This document shows positions 25,902 to 39,144 of a DNA stretch of 64,000 nt, piece after piece (position 1 is the first letter of the stretch; the number at the start of each line of letters is the position of its first letter). Position numbers and translations under genes: made by a program. The DNA comes from Formicarius rufipectus. Its lineage: Eukaryota; Chordata; Aves; Passeriformes; Formicariidae. A model generated the notes under the pieces. It had not been told where the DNA came from and did not search any database. It saw only the letters and a program-made list of their open reading frames with translations. Where the stretch lies: contig VXAU01003702.1 of assembly GCA_013399695.1 (NCBI GenBank), forward strand, positions 956,519-1,020,518, read 5' to 3'.

Positions 25902-26118
25902 CTTCATTAAAGTTGTCTTCAGTCGAGATGTGGGTCAAGGGAGACTGGGGTCGAGAGTCCCCACAGAGGGAATAGCTGTGTTCTGCCTGGATGAGGGGTG
26001 CTGGGGATGCTGGAGACAGTTCCACCTCCATTATTTCATTCTTCTCAGACAAGAAGGGATCATTCAAGAGCTGGCCTAGGACATCAGGTGAAAACTCATC
26101 CAGGAACTCTGTGAAGTG
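25902..26118 (-). CDS. CREB3L2: CREB3L2 exon 2: N-terminal activation segment
   Basis: 217 nt, 72 codons plus one base. It starts HFTEFLDEFSPDVLGQLLND and ends DNFNE plus the first base of a Gly codon. The acceptor is a T-rich tract ending ccacag and the donor is AAG/gtagga. The segment is acidic and hydrophobic, with the conserved block PFLSEK and the block APLIQAEHSYSL that is typical of CREB3L2. In the family this belongs to the cytosolic transactivation region ahead of the bZIP. The frame is open upstream of the acceptor to 26214, but that extra stretch has no similarity to exon 1 and lies beyond a good acceptor, so it is intron. The exon stands alone, 14.8 kb from exon 3 and more than 37.9 kb from exon 1. 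Confidence 0.96.
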
Positions 26119-29100
26119 CTGTGGAGATAAAAAAAAGAGAGAATGTTTATCTCCTTGACTGTCTGTCATGCCAACAACAGTAGAGGATTGATCAGAACAA
26201 TCCTGTATCTTCACTGGGCATCTGTGCCAGTCAGCAGTAGGATCTACCAGCCCTGTCTAACAACCTCCTCCTCCTCTTCCAATCACTCCTTCAAGTTGAA
26301 AGGCTACAGCTAGAACAAAAGTCCTCTCAGAGGCATGCATTACAACAGACGAGCCTGTCACTAACTTGCAACAAAAATGGAAAATAGAAGCATGGTACTC
26401 CTGTCTTGAAGAAGCCTCCTCTCCCTACTACACAAGGTACTCACTACAGTGCACCACCAATATTTTCCCCCAGACAGAGTGAAAGACCCTGCAGGACGTA
26501 TCACCAGAACATTCTCTGTGTAGAATAGAACATAGTAGGTCAATGTTCACTGAAGCAGAGAACAAAAATGAAACACATTCAGACAGGGGCTCTGGCACCA
26601 CTATTTCAGCTGTGCAGAACATTCAGCGTGCTCTGGGAAAACGGGTCCCTGCACATCAGCAGCCAAGCAATTACAACATTTGCTTAAAAATGGGTTTTCT
26701 GACTGATGTAGGGATCTATTTTAAAAGTTGACTTCCAGCTAGGACTAGAGCCCATATCCAGTTTCTAGGCCCCAGAACTAAAGCTCCTGACAGTCAGTAC
26801 TAATTACCACTTTATCCATTACACTGAATTTATTACACCAGTATTTTATCTGTATGTAATAGGAATAACTTTGTGTTTTGTTTCTTACTCAAAATGAGTA
26901 CAAACCAAATCTTGCAATCTACTTCCTTGAGACTCCAATGCAATTCCCATCAACAGCCAAAAACTGTATCTTTTCTTTCTTTTGTTTCCAACATCAGAAA
27001 ACTACATCTTGACAGACAAAGAAACTGCACTGCAACAAATCATTCCTGCTCATCTCATTTACATAAAAAATTCTATTTTTGTACAAAAATACTTGTACAA
27101 TGAATTGTAATGAGATTTTCTGAACAATCAGGCATTATCTACCATCTTATATAGGAATCTTTGTCGACTGGGGCATGATGCTATAAAAGCCTAAGTTTGT
27201 TTGATTTGCTCTGTTTTCACAAGCAGTATTGATCTTGGCTCTTCATCTTGCTCCCTCCTGCAGAAACAAACACTGAAATTCAAGATTTGGCTTCCTGTAG
27301 GCTAAATTAAGGATTAAACAAGTCAATATTGTATAAAGCCACGAGGGAAACAGTGTGCTCACACCCTCCACTCACATTTCACAGCTCCAGCAGCACCTGT
27401 GGCCTTACAGCCAGATGGTGATGCTGGAAAACCCTGAACACAGCTGGCCCTCACAGAGTTCCCTGGAAGTTCGAGCACCTCTTCCAAGATGCTTACAAAT
27501 GGCAACTGTGCCTTTTTCCAAAACCAGTAAGTCTCCAGGCAATTCTGACTGACACTGAGGAAAGGAAAATATTTATTGAACTTAAAGCAGCAAACAGAGA
27601 GAACCACAGTTGCCATGCTGAAATAGCAAGCTAGCTCAAGAAAAGCCTTTACAAAAGGCAAAACAGATTTGTAGCCTCATAATTACTTACTGTAAATGGT
27701 AACACCCACAATCATACTCTCAGAGTACTCACAAGAAGGTCATGACCACCCTAGAAAGCCTTGTTTATTTTAAGTTTGATACCCAAGGCCTCACTAGCAC
27801 TTTAGATCCAGGTGCTTTCCAACAAGGATAGAAGTATAAACTACAATTCCCCACTATGCAAAGAGGAAACAAAAAGGACACACAAGACTAGTGGAACACC
27901 CTGGTACATCAATAAAGACACCAAATTAAACGGGGTAGGCAGCTATTAAAGTGTAAGAAATGCTTCCCAACCATGAAAGAAGTGAAGGATGAACTTATAA
28001 AAGAGCAATACCTTTCGTAGAGACAATGTTCTTCCCCACAGTCTACATATTTCTTTTCATTTGGGCTAACGGCAAGAGTCAATTATATTTGTTTACACAT
28101 CTTCCTAAATATGGCACGTTTCCTTCTTTCTAATTCTTTTATGCACTATTCCAATTGATGATTGGCAGATGCTGAAATATGGCTGCTACAATATTAGTGT
28201 CCTGGTTTCTACATGCAGATACTTTACCACCAGCATCACCCAATTTCAGGATGCCATCCTTGAAAACATCATACCTATGTGCTGACTTAGTCTGACAATA
28301 TTTAGATGATATAATTTAACAGACTCAACTGGAAGGATCACATGACCACAGGCTATTCAGCTATTTTTGGCAAATTCACAAATACAGTTTTTTATTAGCC
28401 TTCTGTTTATCACTGTTTTGATATGGAAGAAGTCTTATCAAATGCTATTTTACTTCCATATGACTGAAGTCAGGTCCATCAGATTTTTATTCTTTTGCAT
28501 TTCTGAATGGGGACTTTTCCTAAAATTGCTTCAAGAAAAGCGAAAGGGGAAACAAACATTCAACTTCAGAAAACCAGAGAGAAAGAGGACCTTGGGGTGG
28601 CAAAGGATGTTCAACACATTCATTAGTGTTTCTGCTTTCTCCTTTACACGTGCAGCTGTGAAGCAGCAAGCTGTGAGGAAGAACAGAATTCACATTCACA
28701 GCAGAGCTGTCTGACAGCAAAAAAAAATGTTTATTCATTATAATCCTGAAACTTATTTTGAATGATCTGTGATATAACTTTGAGTAACAATCAACAGAGA
28801 AACCTAAACCAATTTGCCATAGGTCAGACTGCAAAGCTACGGAACTCAGCGGACAGACAGATTTTAGGGATCTGGAATTCTTACTCAGTGATTACAAAAC
28901 ACACCATCATTGGATTCACAAGAATCTTTCATATGCTATACATTTCTCTACTACAGTAAATGCTTACAGCTAGATCACTTTTTTCCCATAATAAAACAAT
29001 TGTTTCATTGGAAGTGGCTCCACTTGTTTAGAGAATTCAAAAAGAAAAGGCATCTGAGAGGCAGCTAAGGCAGAAACCATCTGGGGGCAGTTAAGACCTC

Positions 29101-29175
29101 CAGCTCCTCAAAACTTCCACCTACATCTAAGCTGCTCCTTCTGTCTTTTCAAAGCACATTTTCCCATTGCCAACC

Positions 29176-29197
29176 CTTCCTCCTCCTCCTCCTCCCC
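29176..29197. repeat. Short (TCC)n run
   Basis: Six or so TCC units within a pyrimidine-rich stretch. Simple sequence. Confidence 0.85.
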
Positions 29198-29355
29198 TCT
29201 CTGCTTCCAGATGCACCTTAGCGGTCGTGAGGCAATTCCATAGCTGGAAAGCATTGGAATAACCCACAATTTTGACACAGCAGCAACCATCCCTGCACTC
29301 AGTAACAGGAAAGGGCAATTAAGAGATGAAACTGAGATTTTTACACTTAGAACTT

Positions 29356-29356
<1 letters not shown>

Positions 29357-29436
<80 letters not shown>

Positions 29437-29459
29437 GTTAGATGATAGATAGATAGATA
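29357..29459. repeat. (AGAT)20 microsatellite with interrupted end
   Basis: Twenty uninterrupted AGAT units fill 29357-29436. A small interruption (gttagatg, 29437-29444) follows and then about four more units to 29459. Long pure tetranucleotide arrays of this type are usually length-polymorphic. Confidence 0.98.
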
Positions 29460-32400
29460 ATTTGCTTTCAAAAGAAAGAAACTCTTTGACTGCATCTTTC
29501 AGCTGGGCATCTTTGACCCAGAAAGTTCACCTTTAAAACAAAACAAAACAAACAGAGAAAAGAGCACTTGCACTGAGAATCTCCCTTTTTTTCTTTTCTT
29601 TTTTTTGCTGTTAATATTTCTGTAGACAGCTCTGTTGCCAGTTCCCTGCTATCCTCACACCCCTCTGGAAGCCCCAGCACTAATTGTAGACATGTGTTGA
29701 TACAAGGAGTCTGTTTGAATTACTAAACTATTTTCTCCACATAGCAAAGGGATGTGTTCAGCTGGGATTTTAACCTCTGTAAAAAGTCAGGGATTTAGGA
29801 CAGATGTAACCTGATCTTTCCCTTCCCCCAGAACCCTGAAAAGACAAACAAAACAGCAGCACTTGGGTTTATGCAGCCTCCTGGAGTTTCACCACCCACC
29901 TGGCTGGACATTTGTCCACGCCTGTAAGCCAACTGCTTTGGAGGAACACAAAGCACCCACAGGCATCACGTCGCGGTGAGCAAACACAGAGGAGAGCTCT
30001 CACATCCGGGTGCACAGGAGATTTTGGACAGCTCTTCCAAAGTAGTATTTGGCTGCAGACCAGCTGGGCCCAGGGCTGCAGCTCTTCACAGCATCTGCCT
30101 CTTCCTGCCACACAAAGGCCCTTTTCTCCAACTGCCTAAGGGACGAGGGGCTTTCTTCTTTCTTGTCTCATCAAATGAAGACCTCTGAAGTAAGAGACTC
30201 AGGTTTTGTTCAGTGCATGGCAGTGCTGACTTCTCCACCAGGTGACCTGAAGCCAGACAAGAGCAGCCCTAGTCCCATCCAGTTGCCAGAAGATGAGGTA
30301 TTACTCGTGACTAAAAATGAAATAGTTGTCTTCAGAAAATCAAGTTTCTAAGATGTCACAAAAAAAGGAATGGAGTCAAGAGCCCCAAATGACCCTTCAT
30401 AATTACATTTAAATTATTAAGCAAGTGACAGGCTTAGCTGAGCCTGGAAAATGCACTGTTAGCTGCAGGTCCCACACAAGGACTGTAGCAGCACAATCCA
30501 CCCCTTACAGCAGAGCCACCCCAACACACCAGGGTTATAACCACTCAGTAATTCAAAATAATACCCTCCTGGGAGTTAGTGGCTCCCTCCTGGCTCATGC
30601 TGAGAGACCTCAACAAGAGAAACTGCCAGGCAGGAGCATCCCTTCTATACAACAGGCACAAGTGGGATAAAATCAAAGCCTACCATGCACCTGTAGGTAC
30701 AAAACAGTCTGGTATTTATCTCTTGTAAGGCCTGAGCAGCAATAAGGTGGGGTGGGGAGAAAAGGATTACACCCTCACTTCTCCATCAAAGGAATCAAGA
30801 GTCCATGAAATGTACAAGGCACTGCTCCCAGAGCAGAGGAGGAAAGAGAGGGGAAAAGGGAGACCACAAACCAATATGCGGGGGAAGCAAACATGCACCA
30901 CAGGAATGAATTTCCCCCTTCTTTTCACCCCCAATTTAAGATAACAGGATGAAAATGGAATAATTTCTTCAGCAGCTTTTTTGTGGTTTACATAAACAAA
31001 GGTGCATAGCAGATAAAACATAATATATCACAAAAGACAACATCATTTCTAGTTTAAGCATCAAACAGCTTGAGAAGTGCGGCTAAATGGAGACACCATC
31101 TCCTCTTCAAGGAACAAACATCTGGTAGCTGCGTACAGAGTAGCTGAGGAGTTCCAAGCAGGAGCCACACCTGCTGAAGAAAGGTCTCAAGCTCCGGGGC
31201 ACACAGGCCAGGCACCAGTTTCTAAAAATGGCACACACAGGCTGGTCAGCCTTCATGGGTCAAGCTCCAGGCTCGACAGCATGGCAAGAGCTGTAAAAGG
31301 CATCACACTCCTCACTGTCAGCTCTGCCTGTGTCTGTATAAACAACATCAACCCAGAGGGGCTTGGACCAGAGACATCAGCCCTGCTAAGCTAATGAAGA
31401 TGCATGTCTAGAGATGCTGCTCATCAAGGACTGCACACACAAGCCTCCCAAAGATGACAATGAAACAGAGAAGTCTATGACTCTCTGCAGCCCAATCCCA
31501 AAACTGAACCCAAGGCACAAGCTAAAAAGCTTGTACTCTTCATCCCAGACACGGTGGTTGGTGGTGCTGTTGAATTTCCTGTTGCAAGTTCATCAGTGCT
31601 GGACTGGAGGTTGCCAGTGTGCATCAGCTTCCAACAACCAAGACAACTGTTCTCAATACTTGCTGACACTGGAGCATCAGTTAAATTGCAGAGCGTCAAA
31701 CAAATTCTGCAGATTTTCAGGTACACCCCTTCTCTCAACTTCTTCCCTTTCTAGAAATCCCTTCTGCTGGCAGCAGGGAAGCTGGCCATCACCCTCTCTT
31801 CTCCAAATTCAGTCACTGTTTGTTTCACATGGTACTCATCTTTGTCAGCTTCGAGAAGAGCTACTGATGGAGCCACTGTAGCCTCACCTCTGCAAATCAC
31901 ACACAGATGCCTTGCAAGGAACACAAGAGCTTCTCTTCTGGCATGGGGTGTGTGGATACATCACTGTTACGAGGCACAGATTCAAGCTCTAGCTGTGTTG
32001 CTCTTACAAGGATGAGAAATGATGGACAGCCCGGCAGCAATACAAGATTTTTCCACGAGATTGATTCCAAAGATGGGAGCTAAAAGAAGTACAGGACTAA
32101 TCCTTCAGAGCCCTTCACCAGCACCCTCACGAGGAGAGAGTGGAAGAGCAGAAGGCAGCACCCTATAACAGTTTGATGCAGCAGGGTGCTTGCCTTTGGT
32201 GTGCATTGAGTGAGGGGGGAACCAACTATATTTGGCACAGAATATCTGAAAACATTAATACAACCACATTTGAAACAGCTGAAATCTGATTGCTGAGAGA
32301 CCCCTTGGACAGACCACAGTACTGGGCGTGAGACCGCAGACATATCTGATTGCTTATTCTTAGGCAGGACAAAGAAATCCTCCTTCTCAGACTGATGAAG

Positions 32401-33576
32401 GATCAAAACACCCGGAAGAGCTTTCTGGTGGCAGGAAAAAGTCTTAGATGCAGCCAGAGAAGGAAACAGAGAGGTCAGGGACTGTCAACAGTCCCCCAAG
32501 TCATGCCTAGAACATAACGATAACACAGCAGTGATTCACCCTACCCTGGGCTTATGTACCTGCCAAGGACAAACAAAGGGAACCTCAGATTTGTAGGCAT
32601 TTATCTACAGTGTAAAAATCAAATCTGAGATTCAGAGAAATAATTACTCAGTATTTTACTTTATATTCCTTTACTGTCTAGTCAGTAACTACACTGAAAT
32701 TACTTCATTTGTGGGAGTATATGAAGAGTAAGGTGAAATTGGTATTTGAAAACAGCCAAGAGATCCACCATAATAGCAGATATGATTGTTCAGAGTCTCA
32801 CACCGGCATTTATTAATTTTGAACATTAAAAGAAATGTGGACAGTTTAAAAAAAAGAGATTCCACTAAGTAAATAATATACAGGTTGTGTCATCAGCAAA
32901 ACAAATGCCAGGAACTTCAGAGCTAATAGATTTATATGGTAATTAAATCTACACATCTTCCCAACTTGCTCAGGTTACACAGATGGAAATGCTGAAGTTC
33001 ATGCTGAGCAAATCTTATAATCCACTCCATTATGTACACATGCATGCACACACTTCATTGCAAACACTCAAGTATTTCCACCCCACAAACAGCAAAGAAG
33101 AAATGTATTTACTTTTAACAAGTCAGGGGAACTCTTTAAGTACCACATTTGCTCCTTTGCCTTTTGGTGTTCCAAAACATTCTTTCACTTTCCTTAACAC
33201 CTCACCTCCCCCCACAAAATGCATTTTGGATTAAAAAGGACAGTTAAAACTCAAATGAAAGTAATAGCCAGGACTATATACTGGCTGAAAGATTAAAAAA
33301 AAAAAAAATGCCCTTGTGCAGCTGAGGCAAGGGTGAGAAACAACCCTTAAGTTCAGTGTCTTTTAAGTACACTGTCTGTAACCAAAGAAAAAGACGCTAT
33401 TGCTCATTCCTAATCCAGCCTCTTGGGAGTCATGTAAAATAGGAAAATCCTTCTCACATTCCCCCTGCCCTTCCCCCAGTGTACAGTTCTAGGATCTAGT
33501 CTAACTTTTCAACAGGCTGAGCACATGTCTTGCTATTTCCCACCCTCTCCCCAAAAAAGCCAAAGCCAGAGAGCGA

Positions 33577-33605
33577 TGAGTCACTGGGGCCAGAGCAGTG
33601 AGTCA
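33577..33605. promoter_or_regulatory. Pair of consensus AP-1 sites
   Basis: TGAGTCA occurs at 33577-33583 and again at 33599-33605, both followed by CTG, 22 bp apart (about two helical turns) in the same orientation. TGAGTCA is the consensus TRE bound by Fos/Jun and related bZIP factors. Presence of the motifs is seen; any enhancer role is inferred. Confidence 0.4.
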
Positions 33606-34780
33606 CTGAGCTGGAAGACCTTCCACAAGGCTCCCCCCATCTGGGTCTCCGACTGAGACCTCAAAGTGCATTTATTAATTCTGTTGCAAGTAAGTATCTG
33701 CATTACGCTCTCAGGTCAGATGCAGTGATTCTTTTGTCTCAACTCTTCTCCCCCCACCACTTATTTTTTTGCCTCTTACACCAAGCTCACTGCTATGCAC
33801 TTCACTGGTCTCCTAGATCAGCTCTCAGCCTGCCAGCTTGGGCAGCAAAACCACAGAAACCTGAACCTCTCCATCACTTCTCCCCACACCCTTCACCACC
33901 AGTGATTAGAGAGGCTGCAAGACAGGCCTGACTGACCAGTCTGCATTTCAGGAGCCTCCAAACCATCAAGAGTAGGGGGAAGACCCTCCCCACCACCTTC
34001 AGCTAGGGTGGCTCACAGTAGATGGGGAGAGCAGTTCAGCTTCCAAAACTTGGTCACTGGGGTTCCCAGTGGGTTCTGGCACCCACTCAAGAGACTTAAA
34101 GAGACCAGTGATGTATCAAAAACTATGTAGGGAAGAAAAAAAAGTATGGATTTTTTTTTTTTTTGCCCCAGCTCAACTATGTTTCAGGTATGCATTGCCA
34201 GTCATAAATATTTGTTGTGCGATAGCATTAATTTCCTGGGTTGCATCCCAGGTACACCTACAGGCTCTATGGAAGGAACCTGCATTCACCTCAAGTTTTA
34301 CATCAAACTGGTGTCCTCTGTGTAATTATACAGAGTTTAGCCAAAAAAATAAACAGTGAAAGAAAGCTTTCAGACGCTGAACTCTTTGTGTACAAATTTT
34401 ACAATTCAGCAGTGGGCATTTATGCTCATTTCCTGCCCAAAAGCTCGGCAGCTGGGAGAACATTTTGTTGTTGCACAGCTGGTTTAACTTACTGCCACTT
34501 TTGAAAGAAAATAGTCACTTCAGTTCCTTCTTGACTGCAGAAACATCTTAGCGTTAATAGCAGCATTTTACAACATTTGGGCACACTGCACTTGGTTTCA
34601 TTTATCATCTTCTCTCACCATGAAAATGGGAGGGGACAAAACCAAAGAAAATTTATCTCAGTCCTCATGTAACAGCATCCTTTGTTGACAGGTACAGATA
34701 AGCCTTTTGTAAAGGGCACAGCCAGCACAATTCCTGTATTTTAAGCAGCATCCCCTGGTCTTGAATGCATTTTAGAGATC

Positions 34781-34835
34781 ATAGAATATCTCAGGTTGGA
34801 AGGGACCCATAAAGATCATCAAGGCCAGCTTCCAG
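34781..34835 (-). mobile_element. CR1 LINE 3' end fragment
   Basis: The plus strand reads catagaatatctcaggttgg, aagggacccataaagatcat, caaggccagct, the reverse complement of a CR1 3' terminus. Only the last 55 bp or so can be recognised. Confidence 0.8.
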
Positions 34836-35691
34836 ATGATTTTACAGTAATAACAGGAAGGAGGAGAGGATAACCAGAGAGAGAAGTCAGAAGTCACAGC
34901 CACTGTCCAGCTGTCCTACATGGAGACAAAACCCTCTTCCCAAGGATGACTAGCACCATACAATTCAGGGACAGTCACTTAAAACAAAGATGCTCTAACC
35001 TGCTCATCTGCTCCCTCTGAAAGGTCTCATCACAGCTCCCATATGTTCAGCTCCCACCCTCTGCCCACAGGCACAGCCTCACAGAGATATAACCATCCCA
35101 GTGGGCACGCTGTGCCAGGATGCCATTAGGAAAAATCATGATTTCACATCTAAGCTCCCGTTAGTGCAGGGGGCCTCCTGCAGAACACACATGCTTTCCA
35201 GCTCAGCCGCTTCATGTTTAAAGTGTTCGCAGCAGTCCCCACCCTGAGGACCAAATTAGTATCTTTCAAAGGAGGATCTTTTATTAGTCTGAGTGGTGTA
35301 GGTAGGAAACAACTTGTGCTCCATCAGCATGCTCTGGCTTGGCAGTCCTGACTGACAGGACACTTGACATTTAAAATAAAAATACTTATTTTCTTCTTCA
35401 ACAATGTTTCTTCATTGATGGTTGCAAAGTCTAAATAGCAAGGTTCCAGCTTCCAGGAGCTGTGGTTCTTTCTTTTTCCTAACACTGACTGAAAACCTAC
35501 TCACCACCCTTCAAAATTCTGCTCTTAAATTTAAGCTGTCTGATTATTATACAATAAGTAAGGCCTTGTGATCATTATTAGCAGCTTGAAGTGAGGCTGG
35601 ACTTTTCACTTCACAGAAGAGTTAGTAGGTTTTGGTTTGCAAATTCATAATACTGGGAGGAGGACTTTATTGGATTGGTTTTGGTTGTTTC

Positions 35692-35800
35692 TAAGAATAG
35701 AATCATGGAAGCTCAGGCTTGAAAAGAAAGGACACAAATTTAAGCTCCAAAATGTTTATTTCAGCACTCTTAAGTTCTGAAGAATCAGACTATCCCATCA
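35692..35800 (-). mobile_element. Possible very decayed CR1 fragment
   Basis: The start, agaatagaatcatggaagct then caggcttgaaaag, resembles the reverse complement of a CR1 tail, and catcaagtgcttaaatg further on has a weak likeness to the next CR1 segment. The match is poor and may be chance. Confidence 0.35.
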
Positions 35801-35994
35801 AGTGCTTAAATGCAGACACTCTGAGTTGATTACGGAAAACATGAATAAACTTTTATAAAAACTGCCCAAAGTTCATAGACATAATGGTTAAAATCATAGA
35901 TGCGTGTCAAATTCTAAAAAGAAAAAACACACCACACACATATAACCCTTTCCTAAACTCGAGAAACAGGTGTTTGAGCACAGGAGGAAGGAGG

Positions 35995-36011
35995 AAAAAA
36001 AAAAAAAAAAA
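35995..36011. repeat. A17 run inside a purine tract
   Basis: Seventeen A residues flanked by aggagg on both sides, giving an all-purine stretch of roughly 30 bp. Confidence 0.9.
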
Positions 36012-39000
36012 GGAGGGGTTTTGCAAAACGAATTTGAAGAAAACCACAAGTCATATCACCCTACCTGGGAGATAAACTTGGCTGCCTGAATCAGAGCTCA
36101 AGGATCAGCAGCCTTTGGCTAGCAATGACCTCAGGTGTCATGGGGTTTAGACCCTGCCCAGCAGAAACTGCTGCCCCCTCTATCACACAGATATCTACTA
36201 TCAGGGCAGAAGGAGAAACAACACTGGCAGGACTTTGTGTTCAGTGCTGCGTCGCTGAGTGTTACACATTAAGTATCGTGCACCATAAATGGGTTAGGTG
36301 TCAAATCCTGTTCCAGCCTGTGATCCGGCCAGACAGGGAAACAAACAACTAAAGAACACCTTCCAGTAAACAAGTCCTATACCTTGCTGTCAGTAGAAAC
36401 ACTCTGGGCTTTGATCTGACACATCTCTCATCCTTCCCATACACGTGCACTAAGCCCAGACACTGTGGATGCATACAGAGCTGGCACTTTGTCAACAGCA
36501 GGTATAATCAAAGACTTCCCATCCCTGACTGTCAAAACGTTCCCAGTTTGCAACTTTGCAGCATGTTTCATGTCAAACCTGCTACTACCCCAGGAAGCAA
36601 AGGAAGAGAACAACAATAGTACTTGATGACAATGCTGGGGAAGAACATCCCAACCTTCTACCTGAAAGAGAATATGGCTTTTGAAGCCATGACACTGGAG
36701 CTGCTTTGGATGAGCCAGCCTGACCAAATCCATCCCCACAGCAAAAAGCCTTGCATTTTGAAGCCACCCCCAGCTGTACCTCTGTACCACGAGACAGATA
36801 CTTCAAAGACACCCACACTGCACTTGTACAACCTTTACTCTGCAGAAATTCACACAGGAACCCACACTAATGGTTTTGGCACCTCATTTTGTATGACCCC
36901 GCACTTCCATCAGCACTGCTACTCTGGCAACCTCCCTCTGAGAAAAGATGCATTGCATTTATGTCACCACAGAAATGGGAGTGGGTCACTGGGTTTTCAC
37001 TCTGTCAAAGGTAGACCAGTTTGTTTTGAAGCTCTACTGAAAGCTGTAGAAAGGAAACAAAGATAAAGGATATGAACAAGATCAAATAAATACATACTCA
37101 AAAGCACGCGCAGCATTTGTCTAGACAAAGTATTTTAAGATACGCCATATTTGAGAGCTGATATTCCAATTTCCTATGACAAGTCTTTTCTCACAGTGCC
37201 AGGAAGCATTACTTCAGTCAACTTTATAAAAAATAAATAAATAAATCAAGGAGCAGTACTGGACTACTGTTCAGGACCCAAAATAGCAGTAGATGGCAAC
37301 ACCCCTATCCTAAGACCAAGTCTTAAACAAGCTTGTGTGCTTATTTCTCCTCTCTGCTTCATTCCAGAGATGCACTGACCAGTGGAACAGCTTATTTCAC
37401 AACGTGTGCGCTGGCCCTTTCCCCTCATGAGTCCTGGTAATACAGGAGAGACTTTCAAACCAGTGCTGACTTCATTTGCCTTTTCAGCTTCTTTTGCTAG
37501 CCCTCCTCCACTCAAAGCACCCCTCTCCTTCATCTGCATTTTCCCTCTGTACCTCCCATTTCCAGACCTTTGCTACCAGGCAGGTGAAAAAGAGCCCAAG
37601 CTACTTGCAGGATGTAAGGAAGTTGAGCAGAATCAGGAATGAAGCTGCAACTGCAGTCGAAGAGCCTGGAGAAGCAGAGCCAGAAAAGCAGGGGTGCAGA
37701 GAGAAAGCAGCAGGAGGAGGCAAAGTCACAGCGCCTGGAAAGGGATAAAACAAATCTATGAGAGATAAGCAGCATATTAAGGTTGTGCAAGAACTTCCTC
37801 CATCCCCAGCTGTGCCTTTTTGCCAAGTACCACTGACTTTTGTGCCTTGCCATTTTAAAACTGCCCATCTTAAAGTGGCCACTCTGGTGACTGCTATAGA
37901 TTTAAACTCATTTGTTCCTCCCCACCTGAAGGGCAGGTTGAAGAAGGAAAGGAGAGCCAGGAGGGGCTGGCACTGTGTCCCCACATGACTGTGGGAGGGG
38001 TGCCAGCACACTGCCAGGCAGCACAGCCCTACCCTTGTCTTGTGACAGACACCTCCTCCAGCCCAGACTCTGCAGTCATGAAGAGATGGTCAAGCTCTTT
38101 GAGTTGGCCCCTTGGAACAGAGGACCAAGAGAACCTGACAGAACATCTTTAACCAAGAAAGCACCAATGTTGATTGTAAATCATCTATGAACATTTCAGC
38201 ACATGTCTAAACCAAAAAAAAAAAAACACCAGAAAACCCACACTGACATGTCACCATGGCAGGTGAAGAGAAAGCCACACAGTTAAAACAACCCTGCTTA
38301 CCATGGAAACATATATATTATATATTTGGGCTACTGGAAGAAAGGAAAAATTACTGAGAATCAGAATCTAGAAAACAAGGAAGAGTTAACAGAAAATACA
38401 ATTCAGAAGGAAAAAAATTGCTTCTGAGTTTGTCAGGATCCAAGAGAATGTTAATTATAGATCAGGTCATTGTGTTTGACTGCAGTTATTGGGGGGAGAA
38501 GAAGGAAGATCAAAATGTTTAATTGAATATTCCTGGGAGGGGGCGGTTCTGAATTACTGCTTTTTATGTAAGAACAGATGATACAGCCATCCCACAGGAT
38601 GGTAATGAAATTACTTTTATCCCAACAATAACGGAAGAGAATATAAAAACAGCCACTCAAAGATGGCCAATTTAATTAGTAGAACTAGAAAACTTCCATC
38701 TGAAAAGCCTAAACAGAGCTTCTAAGGAGCTCATGGAACTATTTTCAATATGAGACAATAGTGATGGACTGTAAAAATTAATATGAAAATATTTAAGTGT
38801 AAACAAAGCAACTAAAGTAACAGCAAATGAATCTACGTACTGATAATTTCTGATAAAGGGAAGAGATGGAGAAGAGGGTAGTTAAGAGTTCAAGAACAAC
38901 AGGGAGAGAAATCTAATTTACACCTGTAATTTCACAATAACTGATAATCTAGCTTCTCTAATTTTATTTCTTTTTGTAATAATATTATAAGCTTAATACC

Positions 39001-39144
39001 CCTTGTATTGTGAGGCAGTTGACTTGGTGCTATACAAAATGAAGTCGGAGTGAGATGAGGTCAACAGGCCACGTTCAGTGTGACAAAGAAATAAGCAATC
39101 TCCGTATGTGAAACACAAACCAGCTGATTGTGCCACATGCTTTC

